From NCBI RefSeq assembly GCF_013155465.1, contig NZ_JABJVX010000001.1, forward strand, positions 62,001 through 126,000: a stretch of DNA of 64,000 nt. Direction: 5' to 3'. The DNA is from Alterinioella nitratireducens. Lineage in GTDB: Bacteria; Pseudomonadota; Alphaproteobacteria; Rhodobacterales; Rhodobacteraceae. A program made the position numbers and the translations under genes. The notes under the pieces are model-generated. The model ran no database searches and was not told the DNA's origin. It saw nothing but the letters and a program-made list of their open reading frames with translations. Below, piece by piece: positions 1-9,039 of this stretch (position 1 is its first letter; every line of letters starts with the position of its first letter).

Positions 1-533
1 CCCGCCATCAGCGCCTGCGGCAGCTTTGCGCCGAGGATGGAGAGCGGCCAGTTCCACGGCACGATCAGGGCGGCCACCCCGCGCGGCTGGCGGGTGATGA
101 TGGTGTCGAAAGGCGGGCCGGTGAGGTGTTCATCCGTCGCAAGACGGTCCGCATAGGAGGCGGTGAGGCGGAAGCGGTCGCCGAGGCGGGCCATCTCCAG
201 CTGGCATTCCTTGAGGATCTTGCCATGTTCGCGGCAGAAGAGGCGGGCGCGGGCGGCGAGATCCTCCGCATCCGCCGTCAGCGCGTCGGCGATCCGGGTC
301 AGATGGTCGGCCCGCTCGGCATAGCTGAGCGCGGCCCAAGACGGGTAGGCGGCATGGGCGGCCCGCACCGCCGCGTCCACATCCTCGGGCGATCCGGCGG
401 CGGCATGGCCGACCAGCTCCTCGGGGCGGGCCGGGTTGTGCAGCGCGTAGCGGCGGTTCCCGGTTGCGGGCCGCGCCTCGCCATTCACGAAAAGATGGGT
501 CTCGACCGGGCTGTCGCCCATGGTCAGGGTCAT
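1..533 (-). CDS. Aldehyde dehydrogenase, N-terminal part (cut by window edge)
   Basis: This NAD(P)-dependent aldehyde dehydrogenase family protein is open to the left edge, so only about 177 N-terminal residues are visible. The start is the ATG at 531-533, with GGGAGGAG about seven bases upstream. The early FVNGE stretch, the helix with AYPSWAALS, and the PWNWPLSILGAKLPQALMAG block of the cofactor-binding domain are characteristic of the family. The catalytic Glu and Cys lie outside the window, so substrate cannot be judged. It is divergent from a GntR regulator, which is its likely controller. Family assignment is firm; substrate is unknown. Confidence 0.88.
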   Translation of the reverse strand, partial: MTLTMGDSPVETHLFVNGEARPATGNRRYALHNPARPEELVGHAAAGSPEDVDAAVRAAHAAYPSWAALSYAERADHLTRIADALTADAEDLAARARLFCREHGKILKECQLEMARLGDRFRLTASYADRLATDEHLTGPPFDTIITRQPRGVAALIVPWNWPLSILGAKLPQALMA

Positions 534-629
534 TGGATGGCTCCTCCCAAAGCCTGGACCCGCGCCCCAGGGGGGCATGAGTCGTTAACGGATAGGAGAC
601 CCAATTATGGATACAAAATAAACCCTAAA

Positions 630-646
630 CTTGGGGATAGTCCAAG
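630..646. promoter_or_regulatory. Candidate GntR operator between ALDH and regulator genes
   Basis: The 156-base divergent spacer holds an inverted repeat CTTGG-N7-CCAAG. Direct repeats ATACAAA lie on either side, at 611-617 and 673-679, in a locally AT-rich patch. FCD-type GntR proteins bind short palindromes in their own divergent promoters, so this is a plausible operator by position. No direct evidence is available. Confidence 0.35.
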
Positions 647-689
647 AAACCGCTCGACAAGCACGATTTCGAATACAAATATCGGGTTC

Positions 690-1379
690 ATGTCCTCCAG
701 CGGTCAACATGTCCTTGCCGTCGTCCGGCGTCAGATCCTCAGCGGCGCGCGCGCCCCCGGTGAGAAGATCAGCGAGGTTGCGGTGGCCGGCGAGCTTGCG
801 GTGTCGCGCACGCCCGCGCGCACGGCTTTGGCAGCGCTTGAGGCCGAGGGGCTGATCGAAAAGCGCAAGGGGCGCGGCTACACCGTGCGCTCGATCTCGC
901 AATCCGACGTGGCCAATGCCATCGCGGTCAAGGCGGCGCTGGAATCGCTGGCCGCCAAGACGCTGGCCGAGCGGGGGCTCAATGCCGAGACAGACGCCGC
1001 GCTCTGCCGTTCCATCGCCGTGACGCAGGCGATGCTAGAGGGCGACGCGCCGGTGACCGAGCATTTCGAGACCTATCACGAGGCCAATGTGCTGTTTCAC
1101 GAGACCATCATGCGGGCCTGCGGCAACGACCTGATCGCGCATGCCTTCGAGCGCATCGCGATGCTGCCCTTCGCCGCCCTCGGCGCGCTGTCTTTCGAGG
1201 CGACGGACCCAAGGCGCGAGCGGATGCGCCTGACAGTGGGCCATTCGCAGCATGTCATCATCCTGGACGCCCTGCGCAAACGCGATGCGGGCCGCGCCGA
1301 GGCGATGATGCGCGAGCACAGCCACGCGACGATGAATTACGGCGAGCTGTTCTCGCGCGATCTGGGGCGGGCGGAATGA
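690..1379 (+). CDS. GntR family transcriptional regulator, FCD subfamily
   Basis: A 229-residue DNA-binding regulator. The N-terminal winged helix-turn-helix (about residues 8-72) contains the typical LAVSRTPARTALAALEAEGL recognition segment. The C-terminal all-helical FCD ligand domain has His residues in the HEANVLFHETIM and VGHSQH stretches, which usually bind metal and a carboxylate ligand. The ATG at 690 was chosen because the open frame upstream has no GntR-like content. The stop overlaps the ATG of the next gene (ATGA), so it is co-transcribed with the SDR. It probably controls the divergent aldehyde dehydrogenase and this operon. Confidence 0.87.
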   Translation: MSSSGQHVLAVVRRQILSGARAPGEKISEVAVAGELAVSRTPARTALAALEAEGLIEKRKGRGYTVRSISQSDVANAIAVKAALESLAAKTLAERGLNAETDAALCRSIAVTQAMLEGDAPVTEHFETYHEANVLFHETIMRACGNDLIAHAFERIAMLPFAALGALSFEATDPRRERMRLTVGHSQHVIILDALRKRDAGRAEAMMREHSHATMNYGELFSRDLGRAE

Positions 1380-2113
1380 CCGGGCGGCTGAGCGGCAAGG
1401 CGGCGATCGTGACCGGCGGGGCCAGGGGGCTGGGGCTGGTTTTCGTGCGCGCGCTGCTGGCGGAAGGCGCGCGGGTGCTGGCGGTGGATATCGCCGATAT
1501 CGGCGCGGCAGAGGCGGCGGGCGCGCGGGCGATGCGGGCCGACATCACGCAAGCGGCGGACGAGGTGGCCCGCGCCTGCCAGGAGGCGTTCGGGCGCATC
1601 GACATCCTGGTCAACAACGCCGCGCTCTATGCCAGCCTGCCCGTGGCGCGCTATGACGCAATCGACCTTGAGACCTGGGACCGCGTGATGGCGGTGAACG
1701 TGACCGGCACCTACAAGATGATCCGCGCCACCGCCCCGGTGATGGAGGCGGCGGGGGCGGGCAAGATCGTCAACATCACGTCCGGAACAGTCAAGAAAGG
1801 GATGGGGGGGATGCTGCATTACGTCTCCTCCAAGGGCGCGGTGCAGGCGATGACGCGGGCCCTGTCGCGGGAATTGGGGCCATCGGGCGTCTGCGTGAAC
1901 AACCTTGCCCCCGGTCTGACGCTGTCGGACAGCATCCTGGCGAACCCGGACCATGTCGAGGCGACGCGGGCCAAGGTTCTGGCCAGCCGCGCGATCCCGA
2001 GGGACGGGCTGCCCGAGGACCTGGTGGGCGCGCTGGTCTTCCTGTGCTCGGACGAGAGCGATTTCATGACCGGGCAGACGGTGGCGGTGGATGGCGGGTC
2101 GGTGAATACGTGA
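1376..2113 (+). CDS. SDR family NAD(P)-dependent oxidoreductase
   Basis: A classical short-chain dehydrogenase of 245 residues. The TGGARGLG dinucleotide motif is at 13-20, NNAA at 80-83, the structural Asn near 108, Ser136, and the catalytic YVSSK at 149-153. The C-terminal DGG motif is typical of the FabG-like branch. It overlaps the GntR gene by four bases and faces an aldehyde dehydrogenase. The pair could oxidise an alcohol or sugar to an aldehyde and then an acid. Family is certain; substrate unknown. Confidence 0.87.
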   Translation: MTGRLSGKAAIVTGGARGLGLVFVRALLAEGARVLAVDIADIGAAEAAGARAMRADITQAADEVARACQEAFGRIDILVNNAALYASLPVARYDAIDLETWDRVMAVNVTGTYKMIRATAPVMEAAGAGKIVNITSGTVKKGMGGMLHYVSSKGAVQAMTRALSRELGPSGVCVNNLAPGLTLSDSILANPDHVEATRAKVLASRAIPRDGLPEDLVGALVFLCSDESDFMTGQTVAVDGGSVNT

Positions 2114-2310
2114 GGTGTGTCTTGCGCGCCAAGTCGGAATAGCGGCACAGCCGCCCGACCATCGACGGGCCGCCCCCCGGACCGGCGATTTGGCTGATCT
2201 TGGTGCAACGATTGAGTGGTGGAGTAATTTGGCAGGCATAAATCACTCGGAACAGATGTTGGATCGCCGATCCGCGGCCCGTCGCTGGCCGGGAGGTGCG
2301 GGCAACCACC

Positions 2311-3108
2311 TCAATCAATCTTCGACGCATCCTTGTACATCACCCGGTGCCGCCGCGTCTTGATCCACTCCTCCAGTTCCGCATCGCTGATGAACTGGTC
2401 GCGGTCGTAGCGGTCCCAGTGCCGGATTTCCTCCATCGGGCGGCGCCAGCGCTTGTAGGGCGCGGCGGCGGGCGGGCCGAAGAGGAAGATGTCGAGGACC
2501 GAGATTTCCTCGGGGATGCCCAGCAGGGGCCGCATCGCCTCCTGCGCCTCCTCCTGGCCGATGGCGGTGACCCACCAGACGTTGTAGCCAAGCGCCGCGG
2601 CGGCCAGATGCGCCGACATGGTCGAGGCGGCGACGGATTGCAGCAAGATGCGCTCGGCGTTTTCCTTGTACATCCGGTCGAGGTCGGAGCCGTCATTCAG
2701 CACCGGGAAGGCGTTGATCCAGCGCATGTCGGAACAGACCACGATGAACCCCGGCGCGGTGGCGAGGCCACGATAATCCGGCGTCGGGAACTTCATCCTG
2801 GCCTTGGCGCGGAACCGCTGTTCGGCGACGAAATAATCGGTGATCTGTTGTTTCACGCCCGCGTCGCGCACCACGATATATTGCCAGGGCTGCGCGTTGG
2901 CGCCTGATGGTCCGTGGCGGGCGGCCTCCAGGATCAGGTCGTAATGCGCCTCGGGCACGACGTAGCCCGCGTCGAACTTGCGCACCGTGACGCGGTTGCG
3001 AATGACCTGCATCAGCGCGTCATAGCGGGTGCGGTCGCCGATCTCGGGCAGGTCGACCTCGGCCTCGGCGGCGTCGAGATCGACGGCGGATGTGGTTTCT
3101 TCGCTCAT
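2311..3108 (-). CDS. Nitroreductase family FMN oxidoreductase
   Basis: A 265-residue protein of the FMN-dependent nitroreductase fold. It shows the phosphate-contacting RNRVTVRKF segment near residues 37-45, the PSGANAQPW flavin-binding motif, and a C-terminal G-x-P-containing loop. A strong GGGAGG site precedes the ATG at 3106-3108. It is convergent with the SDR gene across a 197-base spacer that shows no clear terminator. The family reduces nitro groups, quinones or enones, and some members dehalogenate or dehydrogenate. Nothing here fixes the substrate. Confidence 0.85.
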   Translation of the reverse strand: MSEETTSAVDLDAAEAEVDLPEIGDRTRYDALMQVIRNRVTVRKFDAGYVVPEAHYDLILEAARHGPSGANAQPWQYIVVRDAGVKQQITDYFVAEQRFRAKARMKFPTPDYRGLATAPGFIVVCSDMRWINAFPVLNDGSDLDRMYKENAERILLQSVAASTMSAHLAAAALGYNVWWVTAIGQEEAQEAMRPLLGIPEEISVLDIFLFGPPAAAPYKRWRRPMEEIRHWDRYDRDQFISDAELEEWIKTRRHRVMYKDASKID

Positions 3109-3163
3109 GTGCTCCCTCCCGGTTTCTGCGCAAGGGTAGCACCGGGGCGCGTTTTGCCAAATC

Positions 3164-5476
3164 TCAATCGGTCGAGTGCAAGAGGTTCGCCATCAGGCGG
3201 AAGGCCCCCGGCGTCAGTTTCTCCATCTGGTGATGCACGATGAGGGCGCAATGGGTGTGGCGGCCCTGGCCGATCCGCGCGGACAGCAGCGCGCCCTTGT
3301 GCGGGGCCTCGTCGGGGTCGGCCATGGAGAGGAGGGGGGTATAGACCTCATCCCAGGACTTCGCGAAATAGAGCCCGCGTTCCTTGTGCCACCCGTTCCA
3401 ATCCTGCGCGCCGATGCGGTTGGGCGTGGTCAGGAGGGGGTGGTCGGGGGTGAGATGCGTGACCTCGGCGGCCTCGTCGGTGACGCGCCAGCGCAGCGAA
3501 GGCGAGCCGATTTGCAGGCGTTCGGGGGGCGTGGCGTCGGGATCCCAGTTGTCGCCGGGGCGATGGTAGAGCGTGACCAGGTTGCCGCCCGCGCGGGTCC
3601 ATTCGTGCAGCGCGGGCAGGGTGTCCAGCAGGTCGGGGCGGAAGCGGAAGGCGAAGACGCCGACCAGCACCGTGTCGAACCCCGCGAAGGGGGCGGAGGC
3701 GGCGAGGTGCGCGGGCGTCAGGGCGGTGACATCGCAGCCAAGGGCGGCCAGCCAGTCGCCCACACGGTCATTGCCGCCGCCGATATAGGCGATGCGGGCC
3801 TCGGGAAGCGTGACCGTCAGGGCGCGGATGCGCAGGCGGGTCGGAAAGCTGCGCAGGCGCGGGGCGATATGGTCGTAACGGAAGAGATGCGTGGTCTGCG
3901 CGGGCCTGCCGTCGAGGGTGAGGGGCAGATCGTAGAGGCCGGGGGCGAGGTCGTCGGGCGCGGTGATCCGCACCCGGTTGCCGTCCCAGGTCTGGCCCCA
4001 GCCGGGCGGCAGGTCGAAACCGGGGGTGCCTTCGGTGCGGGCGGTCAGGTCCAGCGTGACGCCGCGATCCGGCGCGGCGAGGTTCAGCACCACGGCATCG
4101 CGCGAGAGGGTCGCGCGGGCGGTGGGCAGGACCAGCGGCGGCACCTCCAGCGGCAGGTAGGACCGGGTTCCCGCGACGGTGACGGCAAGGCGCGGGCGGG
4201 CCGGGTGCAGCGGGTCGTGCCGGTCGGGATAGGGGTCCGAGGGGGGCGCGTCTGGGCCTGCGGTGATGTGGCTGGCATCGCCGCTCCAGCCCTCGGGCAG
4301 GTCGGGGCTGAGGGTGGCCCCGGCTTGTGGGTTGTATTCGAGATGCAAGGCTGTGGTTTGGCCGGGAATCAGCACGTCGTCGGCCAGCCAGCCGCGGGCG
4401 TCCGTGTTGGCCGCGATACGGATGACGCGGGCGAGTTGCGCCTGTTTGCGGGTCAGGCGGTGGTGATGCTCCGGGATGATGGTGTCCAGCGCGGCAGTGA
4501 TCGCGGCGTGAGCGTCGAGCGCGTTGGATTGCACGGCGGCACGGTCAGGGAAAGCAGAGAGCGCGGCGTCGATGGCCCGGCTCGCGGCTTTCAGGTCGGG
4601 GCCGTCGCCAAGATCGTCCAGGCGCATCGGCAGGCCATCGGTGACTGCACTGCGATCCGCACCGACCTCGGAGCGCACCAGGTGCAGCGGCCAGCCGGGA
4701 TGCGGGGCAGCCCCGGTCCAATGGCCCATGCCTTGCGTCTTGTGGAACCAGCGCGAGTGCTGGCCGATGCGGGGCCAGGGCCAGCCGGAAACAGGTTCGT
4801 GCCCCTCGCCGCCGATGCGCAGGGTTTCCTTGGGCGGCGGCAGCTCGTCATCATAGGAGCCGCCGGCGCCGGACCAGGCGGGCAGGTAGAGCTTGGCGAC
4901 CTGCCAGGGCGGCAGATCGGAGCCGTCAAAGCCGGGATCGGCGGCGAGGTCCATCACCAGATGCGCGGCCTCGGTCATGGCGCGGTGGTGGCCGTGCTGG
5001 CCGGGAATGTCGAGGAAGGTGGGGCAGATGATGTCCGGTCTGTCCGTCCGCACGAGATCGACGAAACGGGCGAGGGTGCGCGCGCGGCCCCATTTGCCCA
5101 TGGTCTCGACGCCCGATTTGGAGAAGCCGAAATCGAAGATGCTGTCCCCGGGGCTCTCCGAAAGCCAGTAGAGACGCATATCCAGCACATCCGCGGCGCG
5201 CTCCATCTCGGCGGTGCGCAGGGTGCCCAGATCCTCGGTCACCTCGCTGCCGATATCGTTCTGCCCGCCCTCGCCGCGATTGGCGCAGATATAGGACAGG
5301 TTCACCCCGTCGCGGAAGGTGAGCGCGGCCAGCATGGTCGAGGTCTCGTCATCCGGATGCGCGCCGGTATTCATGAAGGTGGTGACGGATCTCAGCGGTT
5401 GCAGCGCGCGCCAGAGGGTCAGCATCAGGGGCTGGGCCAGGTCACGGGCGATGCGGTCGGGTTGGGTCAGCGGCAT
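3164..5476 (-). CDS. PIG-L family deacetylase with C-terminal ThuA/glutaminase-like domain
   Basis: A large (770-residue) predicted zinc N-deacetylase. The LmbE/PIG-L motif AHPDDE is at residues 39-44, and the partner HHRAM zinc-ligand stretch follows around residue 160. The middle is a beta-rich region. The last 200 or so residues (IAYIGGGNDRVGDWL through ALIVHHQME) resemble a ThuA/class I glutamine amidotransferase-like fold. Ordinary PIG-L enzymes have about 230-300 residues, so this is a multidomain form. The start at 5476 was taken because the sequence upstream is the tail of the ROK gene in another frame. It lies 23 bases after that gene, so they form a unit. Members deacetylate N-acetylglucosamine-type substrates, which suits the adjacent sugar importer. 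Confidence 0.82.
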   Translation of the reverse strand: MPLTQPDRIARDLAQPLMLTLWRALQPLRSVTTFMNTGAHPDDETSTMLAALTFRDGVNLSYICANRGEGGQNDIGSEVTEDLGTLRTAEMERAADVLDMRLYWLSESPGDSIFDFGFSKSGVETMGKWGRARTLARFVDLVRTDRPDIICPTFLDIPGQHGHHRAMTEAAHLVMDLAADPGFDGSDLPPWQVAKLYLPAWSGAGGSYDDELPPPKETLRIGGEGHEPVSGWPWPRIGQHSRWFHKTQGMGHWTGAAPHPGWPLHLVRSEVGADRSAVTDGLPMRLDDLGDGPDLKAASRAIDAALSAFPDRAAVQSNALDAHAAITAALDTIIPEHHHRLTRKQAQLARVIRIAANTDARGWLADDVLIPGQTTALHLEYNPQAGATLSPDLPEGWSGDASHITAGPDAPPSDPYPDRHDPLHPARPRLAVTVAGTRSYLPLEVPPLVLPTARATLSRDAVVLNLAAPDRGVTLDLTARTEGTPGFDLPPGWGQTWDGNRVRITAPDDLAPGLYDLPLTLDGRPAQTTHLFRYDHIAPRLRSFPTRLRIRALTVTLPEARIAYIGGGNDRVGDWLAALGCDVTALTPAHLAASAPFAGFDTVLVGVFAFRFRPDLLDTLPALHEWTRAGGNLVTLYHRPGDNWDPDATPPERLQIGSPSLRWRVTDEAAEVTHLTPDHPLLTTPNRIGAQDWNGWHKERGLYFAKSWDEVYTPLLSMADPDEAPHKGALLSARIGQGRHTHCALIVHHQMEKLTPGAFRLMANLLHSTD

Positions 5477-5499
5477 GGGGGCCTCGGGGTCTTGGGGGG

Positions 5500-6669
5500 T
5501 CAGATCTCCGCGGCCATGCGCGGGGTGAAGGCGTGGTTGATAATGAGCGCGGCGGCGCCTTGCGTGGCGGTGAGGGGCCCGCAGGTGCCGCAAATGAGGC
5601 GCGGATGGGCGCGACCGGGGCGGTTGGCGACGGACCGGTCGGACAGGGCCACGCGGGCCAGAAGCGCCTTGAGAAGCGGCTCGGGCAGGGCGCCGCCCGC
5701 GATGACAGTGTCGGGATCGTAGAGGTTTTCGACGGTCAGGACGGCGTGCGAGAGGGCCTGGCCTGCATCCTCCAGCCAGTCCATCAGCACCGGGTTCCGC
5801 GCAAGAAACAGCGCCTCCAACGCGGCGGAGGTTTCGGCCTCTTCGCCGGTCGCGGCCAGCCGGTCGCGCAGGGCGAAGCGGCTGGCGATCTGTTCCAGCG
5901 CCACGAATTGCCCGCGATGGGGAACCGCGATCTGGCCGATCTCACCGGCATTGCCGCGCGCGCCGCGCAACAGGCTGCGCTCGGCGATCACGCCAAGCCC
6001 GATGCCGGTGCCGAAATAGAGGCAGGCGAAACTGCCAAGCCCCTGGCCGTGGCCCGAGACCATCTCGGCCATGGCCGCCGCGCTGGCGTCGTTCTCGATG
6101 ATGACGGGCAGGTCGAGCGCCTGGGCCAGACGCGCCAACGCGTCCTCCTCGGCCCAACCCGGCAGGTCGGAGGCGGCCCCCGAGAGGCCCGTCACCCCGA
6201 ACGGCCCCGGCATCACGACACCCGCACCGATGAGCCTATCGGCCCCGGTTTCGGCCACCGCCATCTCCTTGATCTGACGCAGTTTTTCGCAAACCGTCGC
6301 AGGGGCGGCATCGGTCAGCCGGTCGCGGTGCGAGAAGAGGATCCGCCCGTCCAGATCGCTGATCGCGACCAGTAGCGCCTCGGGCCGCACCTCGACGCCG
6401 AGCGCCAGCCCCGCGCGCGCATCCAGCGCGTATTGCATCGCGGGCAGGCCCCGGCCCTGGCTGAGTTTCCCGGCCTCGACCAGCCAGCCCTCGGCGACCA
6501 GGTCTGCGATGATATTGCTGACGGCCTGCGTCGACAGCCCGCTTTCGCGCGCGATCTGCGCCCGCCCGCTGGCCCCGGTGGCGCGGACATGGCGCAGCAC
6601 CAGCGACCGGTTATAGGCGCGGCTGCGCAGGGCGTTCGACCCGGCAGGGGGCGGGGGGATCAGACTCAT
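5500..6669 (-). CDS. ROK family transcriptional regulator (NagC/Mlc type)
   Basis: A 389-residue regulator. The N-terminal MarR-like winged helix is at about residues 20-75 (QIARESGLSTQAVSNIIADL). A ROK sugar-kinase-like domain follows, with NDASAAAMAEM, the phosphate loop FGTGIGLG and GNAGEIGQ. The usual ROK zinc motif (C-x-C-G-x2-G-C after GEIGH) is not visible: the corresponding stretch reads HRGQFVALEQIA without cysteine. It is divergent from the sugar ABC operon and upstream of the PIG-L deacetylase. It most likely represses both and responds to the imported sugar. Confidence 0.88.
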   Translation of the reverse strand: MSLIPPPPAGSNALRSRAYNRSLVLRHVRATGASGRAQIARESGLSTQAVSNIIADLVAEGWLVEAGKLSQGRGLPAMQYALDARAGLALGVEVRPEALLVAISDLDGRILFSHRDRLTDAAPATVCEKLRQIKEMAVAETGADRLIGAGVVMPGPFGVTGLSGAASDLPGWAEEDALARLAQALDLPVIIENDASAAAMAEMVSGHGQGLGSFACLYFGTGIGLGVIAERSLLRGARGNAGEIGQIAVPHRGQFVALEQIASRFALRDRLAATGEEAETSAALEALFLARNPVLMDWLEDAGQALSHAVLTVENLYDPDTVIAGGALPEPLLKALLARVALSDRSVANRPGRAHPRLICGTCGPLTATQGAAALIINHAFTPRMAAEI

Positions 6670-6706
6670 GGTGAAATCAGAGCTACCGCAGGGCGCTTGT
6701 TAATTC

Positions 6707-6720
6707 AACTTGATTGAGTT
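6707..6720. promoter_or_regulatory. Candidate ROK operator in divergent spacer
   Basis: An AT-rich island in an otherwise GC-rich 134-base divergent spacer carries an imperfect palindrome with outer arms AACT and AGTT (10 of 14 positions symmetric). It is flanked by TTAATT-like runs. NagC/Mlc-type repressors bind AT-rich dyads, and this is the only one between the ROK gene and the binding-protein gene. Confidence 0.4.
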
Positions 6721-6803
6721 AATTTTGGATTCGCGCCCCGAGGAGACACGAGAGGGCGAGTGGGCCATCACCGGCCACCACCAGACAGGGAGCCTAGACC
6801 ACC

Positions 6804-8066
6804 ATGATACGGAACCTCCGCCACGCCGCCCTTGGGGCCACACTCAGCACCGCCGCGATGATCGCCGCCGCCCCCGCGCAGGCCCAAGTGACCATTGAAT
6901 ACTGGCAGTATTTCTTCGAAGCCCGCGTCACCGCGATGGAGCAGCTGATCGAAAACTTCGAGGCCGCGAACCCCGACATCACCGTCAACATGACGACCTT
7001 CCCCTATGCCGATTACCGCACCCGGACCGCCGTTGCGATCCCGGCGGGCGAAGGCCCGGATGTGGTGCAGCTCTTCTATGGCTGGCTGAATGACTATATC
7101 GAGGCCGAGCTGATCCAGCCGCTGCCGGTCGAGGCCTTCCCGCCCGACGAGATCAACGCGGAATTCTTCCCGATGGTGCAGGCCATGGAACGTGACGGCC
7201 AGTATTACGCGCTGCCGACCGCGGTGCGCAGCCTGGCGCTCTTCTACAACAACCGCCTCTTCGAGGCCGCCGACATCGACGGTCCGCCCGAGACGCTGGA
7301 TGAAATGGTCGAGATCGCGGCCGCCCTGACCGAACGCGATGGCGCGGGCAACATCACCCAGGTGGGCCTGACCTCGGGCATGACCGCGCAGGACCACCAT
7401 TGGTGGCGCGAGGTTCTGGTGCGCCAGTTCGGCGGGGAACCCTACACCGACGGCTACCGCAACGTGGCTTACGATTCCGAGGCCGGGCTTGCGGCGCTCA
7501 ACTTCTACCATGGCCTCTCGGCCGAGCATGGCGTGACGGATGCGGGCTTCATGGACGAGCCGCAGGCCGCCTTCCGCGCCGGACGCGCGGGCATGCATAT
7601 CGACGGCTCGTTCCGCATCGGCGCGCTGGAAGGCACGCGCGGCCTGGATTGGGGCGTGACGGAACTGCCGGCAGGGCCCGATGGCACGCGGTCGAACTAT
7701 TCCTCCTACTGGGTGAACGCGATCACCAGCCGCGCCGAGGGCGAAGAATATGACGCGGCGGTCCTGTTCATGGATTACATCACCTCGCCCGAGGCGATGC
7801 AGATCTGGCTGGACACGGTCGGCGAACTGCCCGCGCGCGAATCGGTCGGCATGATCGACGAGAACGCCGAGCATCCCGTCTACGGCCCCTTCATCCGTGG
7901 CCTGGAATACGCCAACACCACCATCTTCGCCGATGAATCCGCGCAGCGGCAGATCCTGGTCGAGATGCTGGAGCGCATCAACCTGCAAGGCCAGGATCCG
8001 GCGGAAAGCCTGGCCCAGGCCGCCGCGGCCGAGCAGGACTTGCTCGACGCCTATTACGGCGAGTAA
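6804..8066 (+). CDS. Sugar-type ABC transporter, extracellular solute-binding protein
   Basis: A 420-residue periplasmic binding protein of the family 1 (maltose/glycerol-phosphate type) fold. A Sec signal peptide covers about residues 1-27 and ends at AQAQ. The mature part begins VTIEYWQYF and carries the family features FEAANPDITV, EGPDVVQLFYGW and the ALPTAVRSLALFYNN hinge. It is the first gene of an operon with two permeases, a lyase, an ATPase and a kinase. The substrate is probably a sugar or amino-sugar derivative. A strong stem-loop follows the gene, as is usual where the binding protein must be made in excess. Confidence 0.93.
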   Translation: MIRNLRHAALGATLSTAAMIAAAPAQAQVTIEYWQYFFEARVTAMEQLIENFEAANPDITVNMTTFPYADYRTRTAVAIPAGEGPDVVQLFYGWLNDYIEAELIQPLPVEAFPPDEINAEFFPMVQAMERDGQYYALPTAVRSLALFYNNRLFEAADIDGPPETLDEMVEIAAALTERDGAGNITQVGLTSGMTAQDHHWWREVLVRQFGGEPYTDGYRNVAYDSEAGLAALNFYHGLSAEHGVTDAGFMDEPQAAFRAGRAGMHIDGSFRIGALEGTRGLDWGVTELPAGPDGTRSNYSSYWVNAITSRAEGEEYDAAVLFMDYITSPEAMQIWLDTVGELPARESVGMIDENAEHPVYGPFIRGLEYANTTIFADESAQRQILVEMLERINLQGQDPAESLAQAAAAEQDLLDAYYGE

Positions 8067-8081
8067 CGGCAGACAACTTCC

Positions 8082-8109
8082 CCGGCCCGCCACGTCCCCG
8101 GCGGGCCGG
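8082..8109 (+). terminator. Intra-operon stem-loop after binding-protein gene
   Basis: A perfect 10-base-pair stem (CCGGCCCGCC / GGCGGGCCGG) with an eight-base loop lies 15 bases after the stop of the binding-protein gene. There is no U-run. This suits an mRNA-stabilising or partly terminating hairpin that raises binding-protein expression over the permeases. Confidence 0.7.
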
Positions 8110-8144
8110 ACACATTCCCCGCAGACCTCGTCAGGCCAGACCCG

Positions 8145-9038
8145 ATGTCCTTCTACCGCGCCCTCTCCATTCGCCAAAAACGCACCCTCTGGGCCTGGGG
8201 TTTCCTGGCCGTGCCCATCATCTTCTACGTGGTGATCCGGTTCTACCCAACCGGCAACGCGATGGTGCTGAGTTTCCAGAGCTGGAACCTGCTGGGTGAC
8301 CGCGAATGGGCGGGGCTGGCCAATTACCGGGTGCTGTTCAGCGATCCGGTGTTCTGGCAGGTGTTCTGGAACACGTTCAAATACCTGCTGATCGGCACGC
8401 CCATCAGCCTGGTGATCAGCTTTTTCATCGCCTATCACCTCGACAAGGTCCGCTTTGCGCATGGCTTCCTGCGGGCGCTCTATTTCCTGCCTTTCATGAC
8501 CTCCGCCGTGGCCATGGCCTGGGTCTGGCGCTGGTTCTACCAGGGCGTGCCCATCGGCCTGTTCAACAACATGCTGGCCTCGGTCGGCATTGGGCAGGTG
8601 GAGTTCCTGAATTCCACCACCAACGCGCTGCCGTCGATCCTGGCGCCCGCCGTCTGGGCCGGACTGGGGTTCCAGGTGATCATCTTCATGGCCGGTTTGC
8701 GCGCCATCCCGCGCAGCTATTACGAGGCCGCCGAGATCGACGGCGTGTCGAAATGGACGGTGCTGTGGGAGATCACGATCCCGCTTCTGCGGCCCACCAT
8801 CGTCTTCATCGTCGTCTTCTCCTCGATCGGGTTCTTGCGCATCTTCGACCATGTCTTCAACATGACCACGAACAATCCCGGCGGGCCGCTCAACTCGACC
8901 AAACCGCTGGTCCTGATGATCTACGAGACCGCGTTCCGCAGCTTCGACATGGGCTATGCCGCGGCGCAGACGGTGGTTCTGTTCCTGATCCTGCTGGTCG
9001 TGAGCCTGATCCAGCTGCGCATCCTGAGGGACAGCTGA
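8145..9038 (+). CDS. Sugar ABC transporter permease (MalF/UgpA-like)
   Basis: A 297-residue inner-membrane permease with about six transmembrane helices. It carries the cytoplasmic EAA loop (EAAEIDGVSKWTVLWEI, about residue 190), which contacts the ATPase. It opens with a short cytoplasmic tail and the helix LWAWGFLAVPIIFYVVIRF. It lies between the binding-protein stem-loop and the second permease and ends one base before that gene starts. It forms the heterodimeric channel with the next gene. Confidence 0.92.
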   Translation: MSFYRALSIRQKRTLWAWGFLAVPIIFYVVIRFYPTGNAMVLSFQSWNLLGDREWAGLANYRVLFSDPVFWQVFWNTFKYLLIGTPISLVISFFIAYHLDKVRFAHGFLRALYFLPFMTSAVAMAWVWRWFYQGVPIGLFNNMLASVGIGQVEFLNSTTNALPSILAPAVWAGLGFQVIIFMAGLRAIPRSYYEAAEIDGVSKWTVLWEITIPLLRPTIVFIVVFSSIGFLRIFDHVFNMTTNNPGGPLNSTKPLVLMIYETAFRSFDMGYAAAQTVVLFLILLVVSLIQLRILRDS

Positions 9039-9039
9039 G

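Noticed and set aside
2261-2273. GGATCG-C-CGATCC palindrome between SDR and nitroreductase genes
   Set aside because: The loop is one base, so no hairpin terminator can form, and there is no U-run. It is too short and GC-typical to call an operator between two 3' ends.
3176-5722. Long open frame antisense to the PIG-L gene
   Set aside because: GC-rich coding DNA leaves stop-free frames on the opposite strand. The translated text is rich in Gly, Arg and Val with no domain signature, while the minus strand has clear PIG-L motifs.
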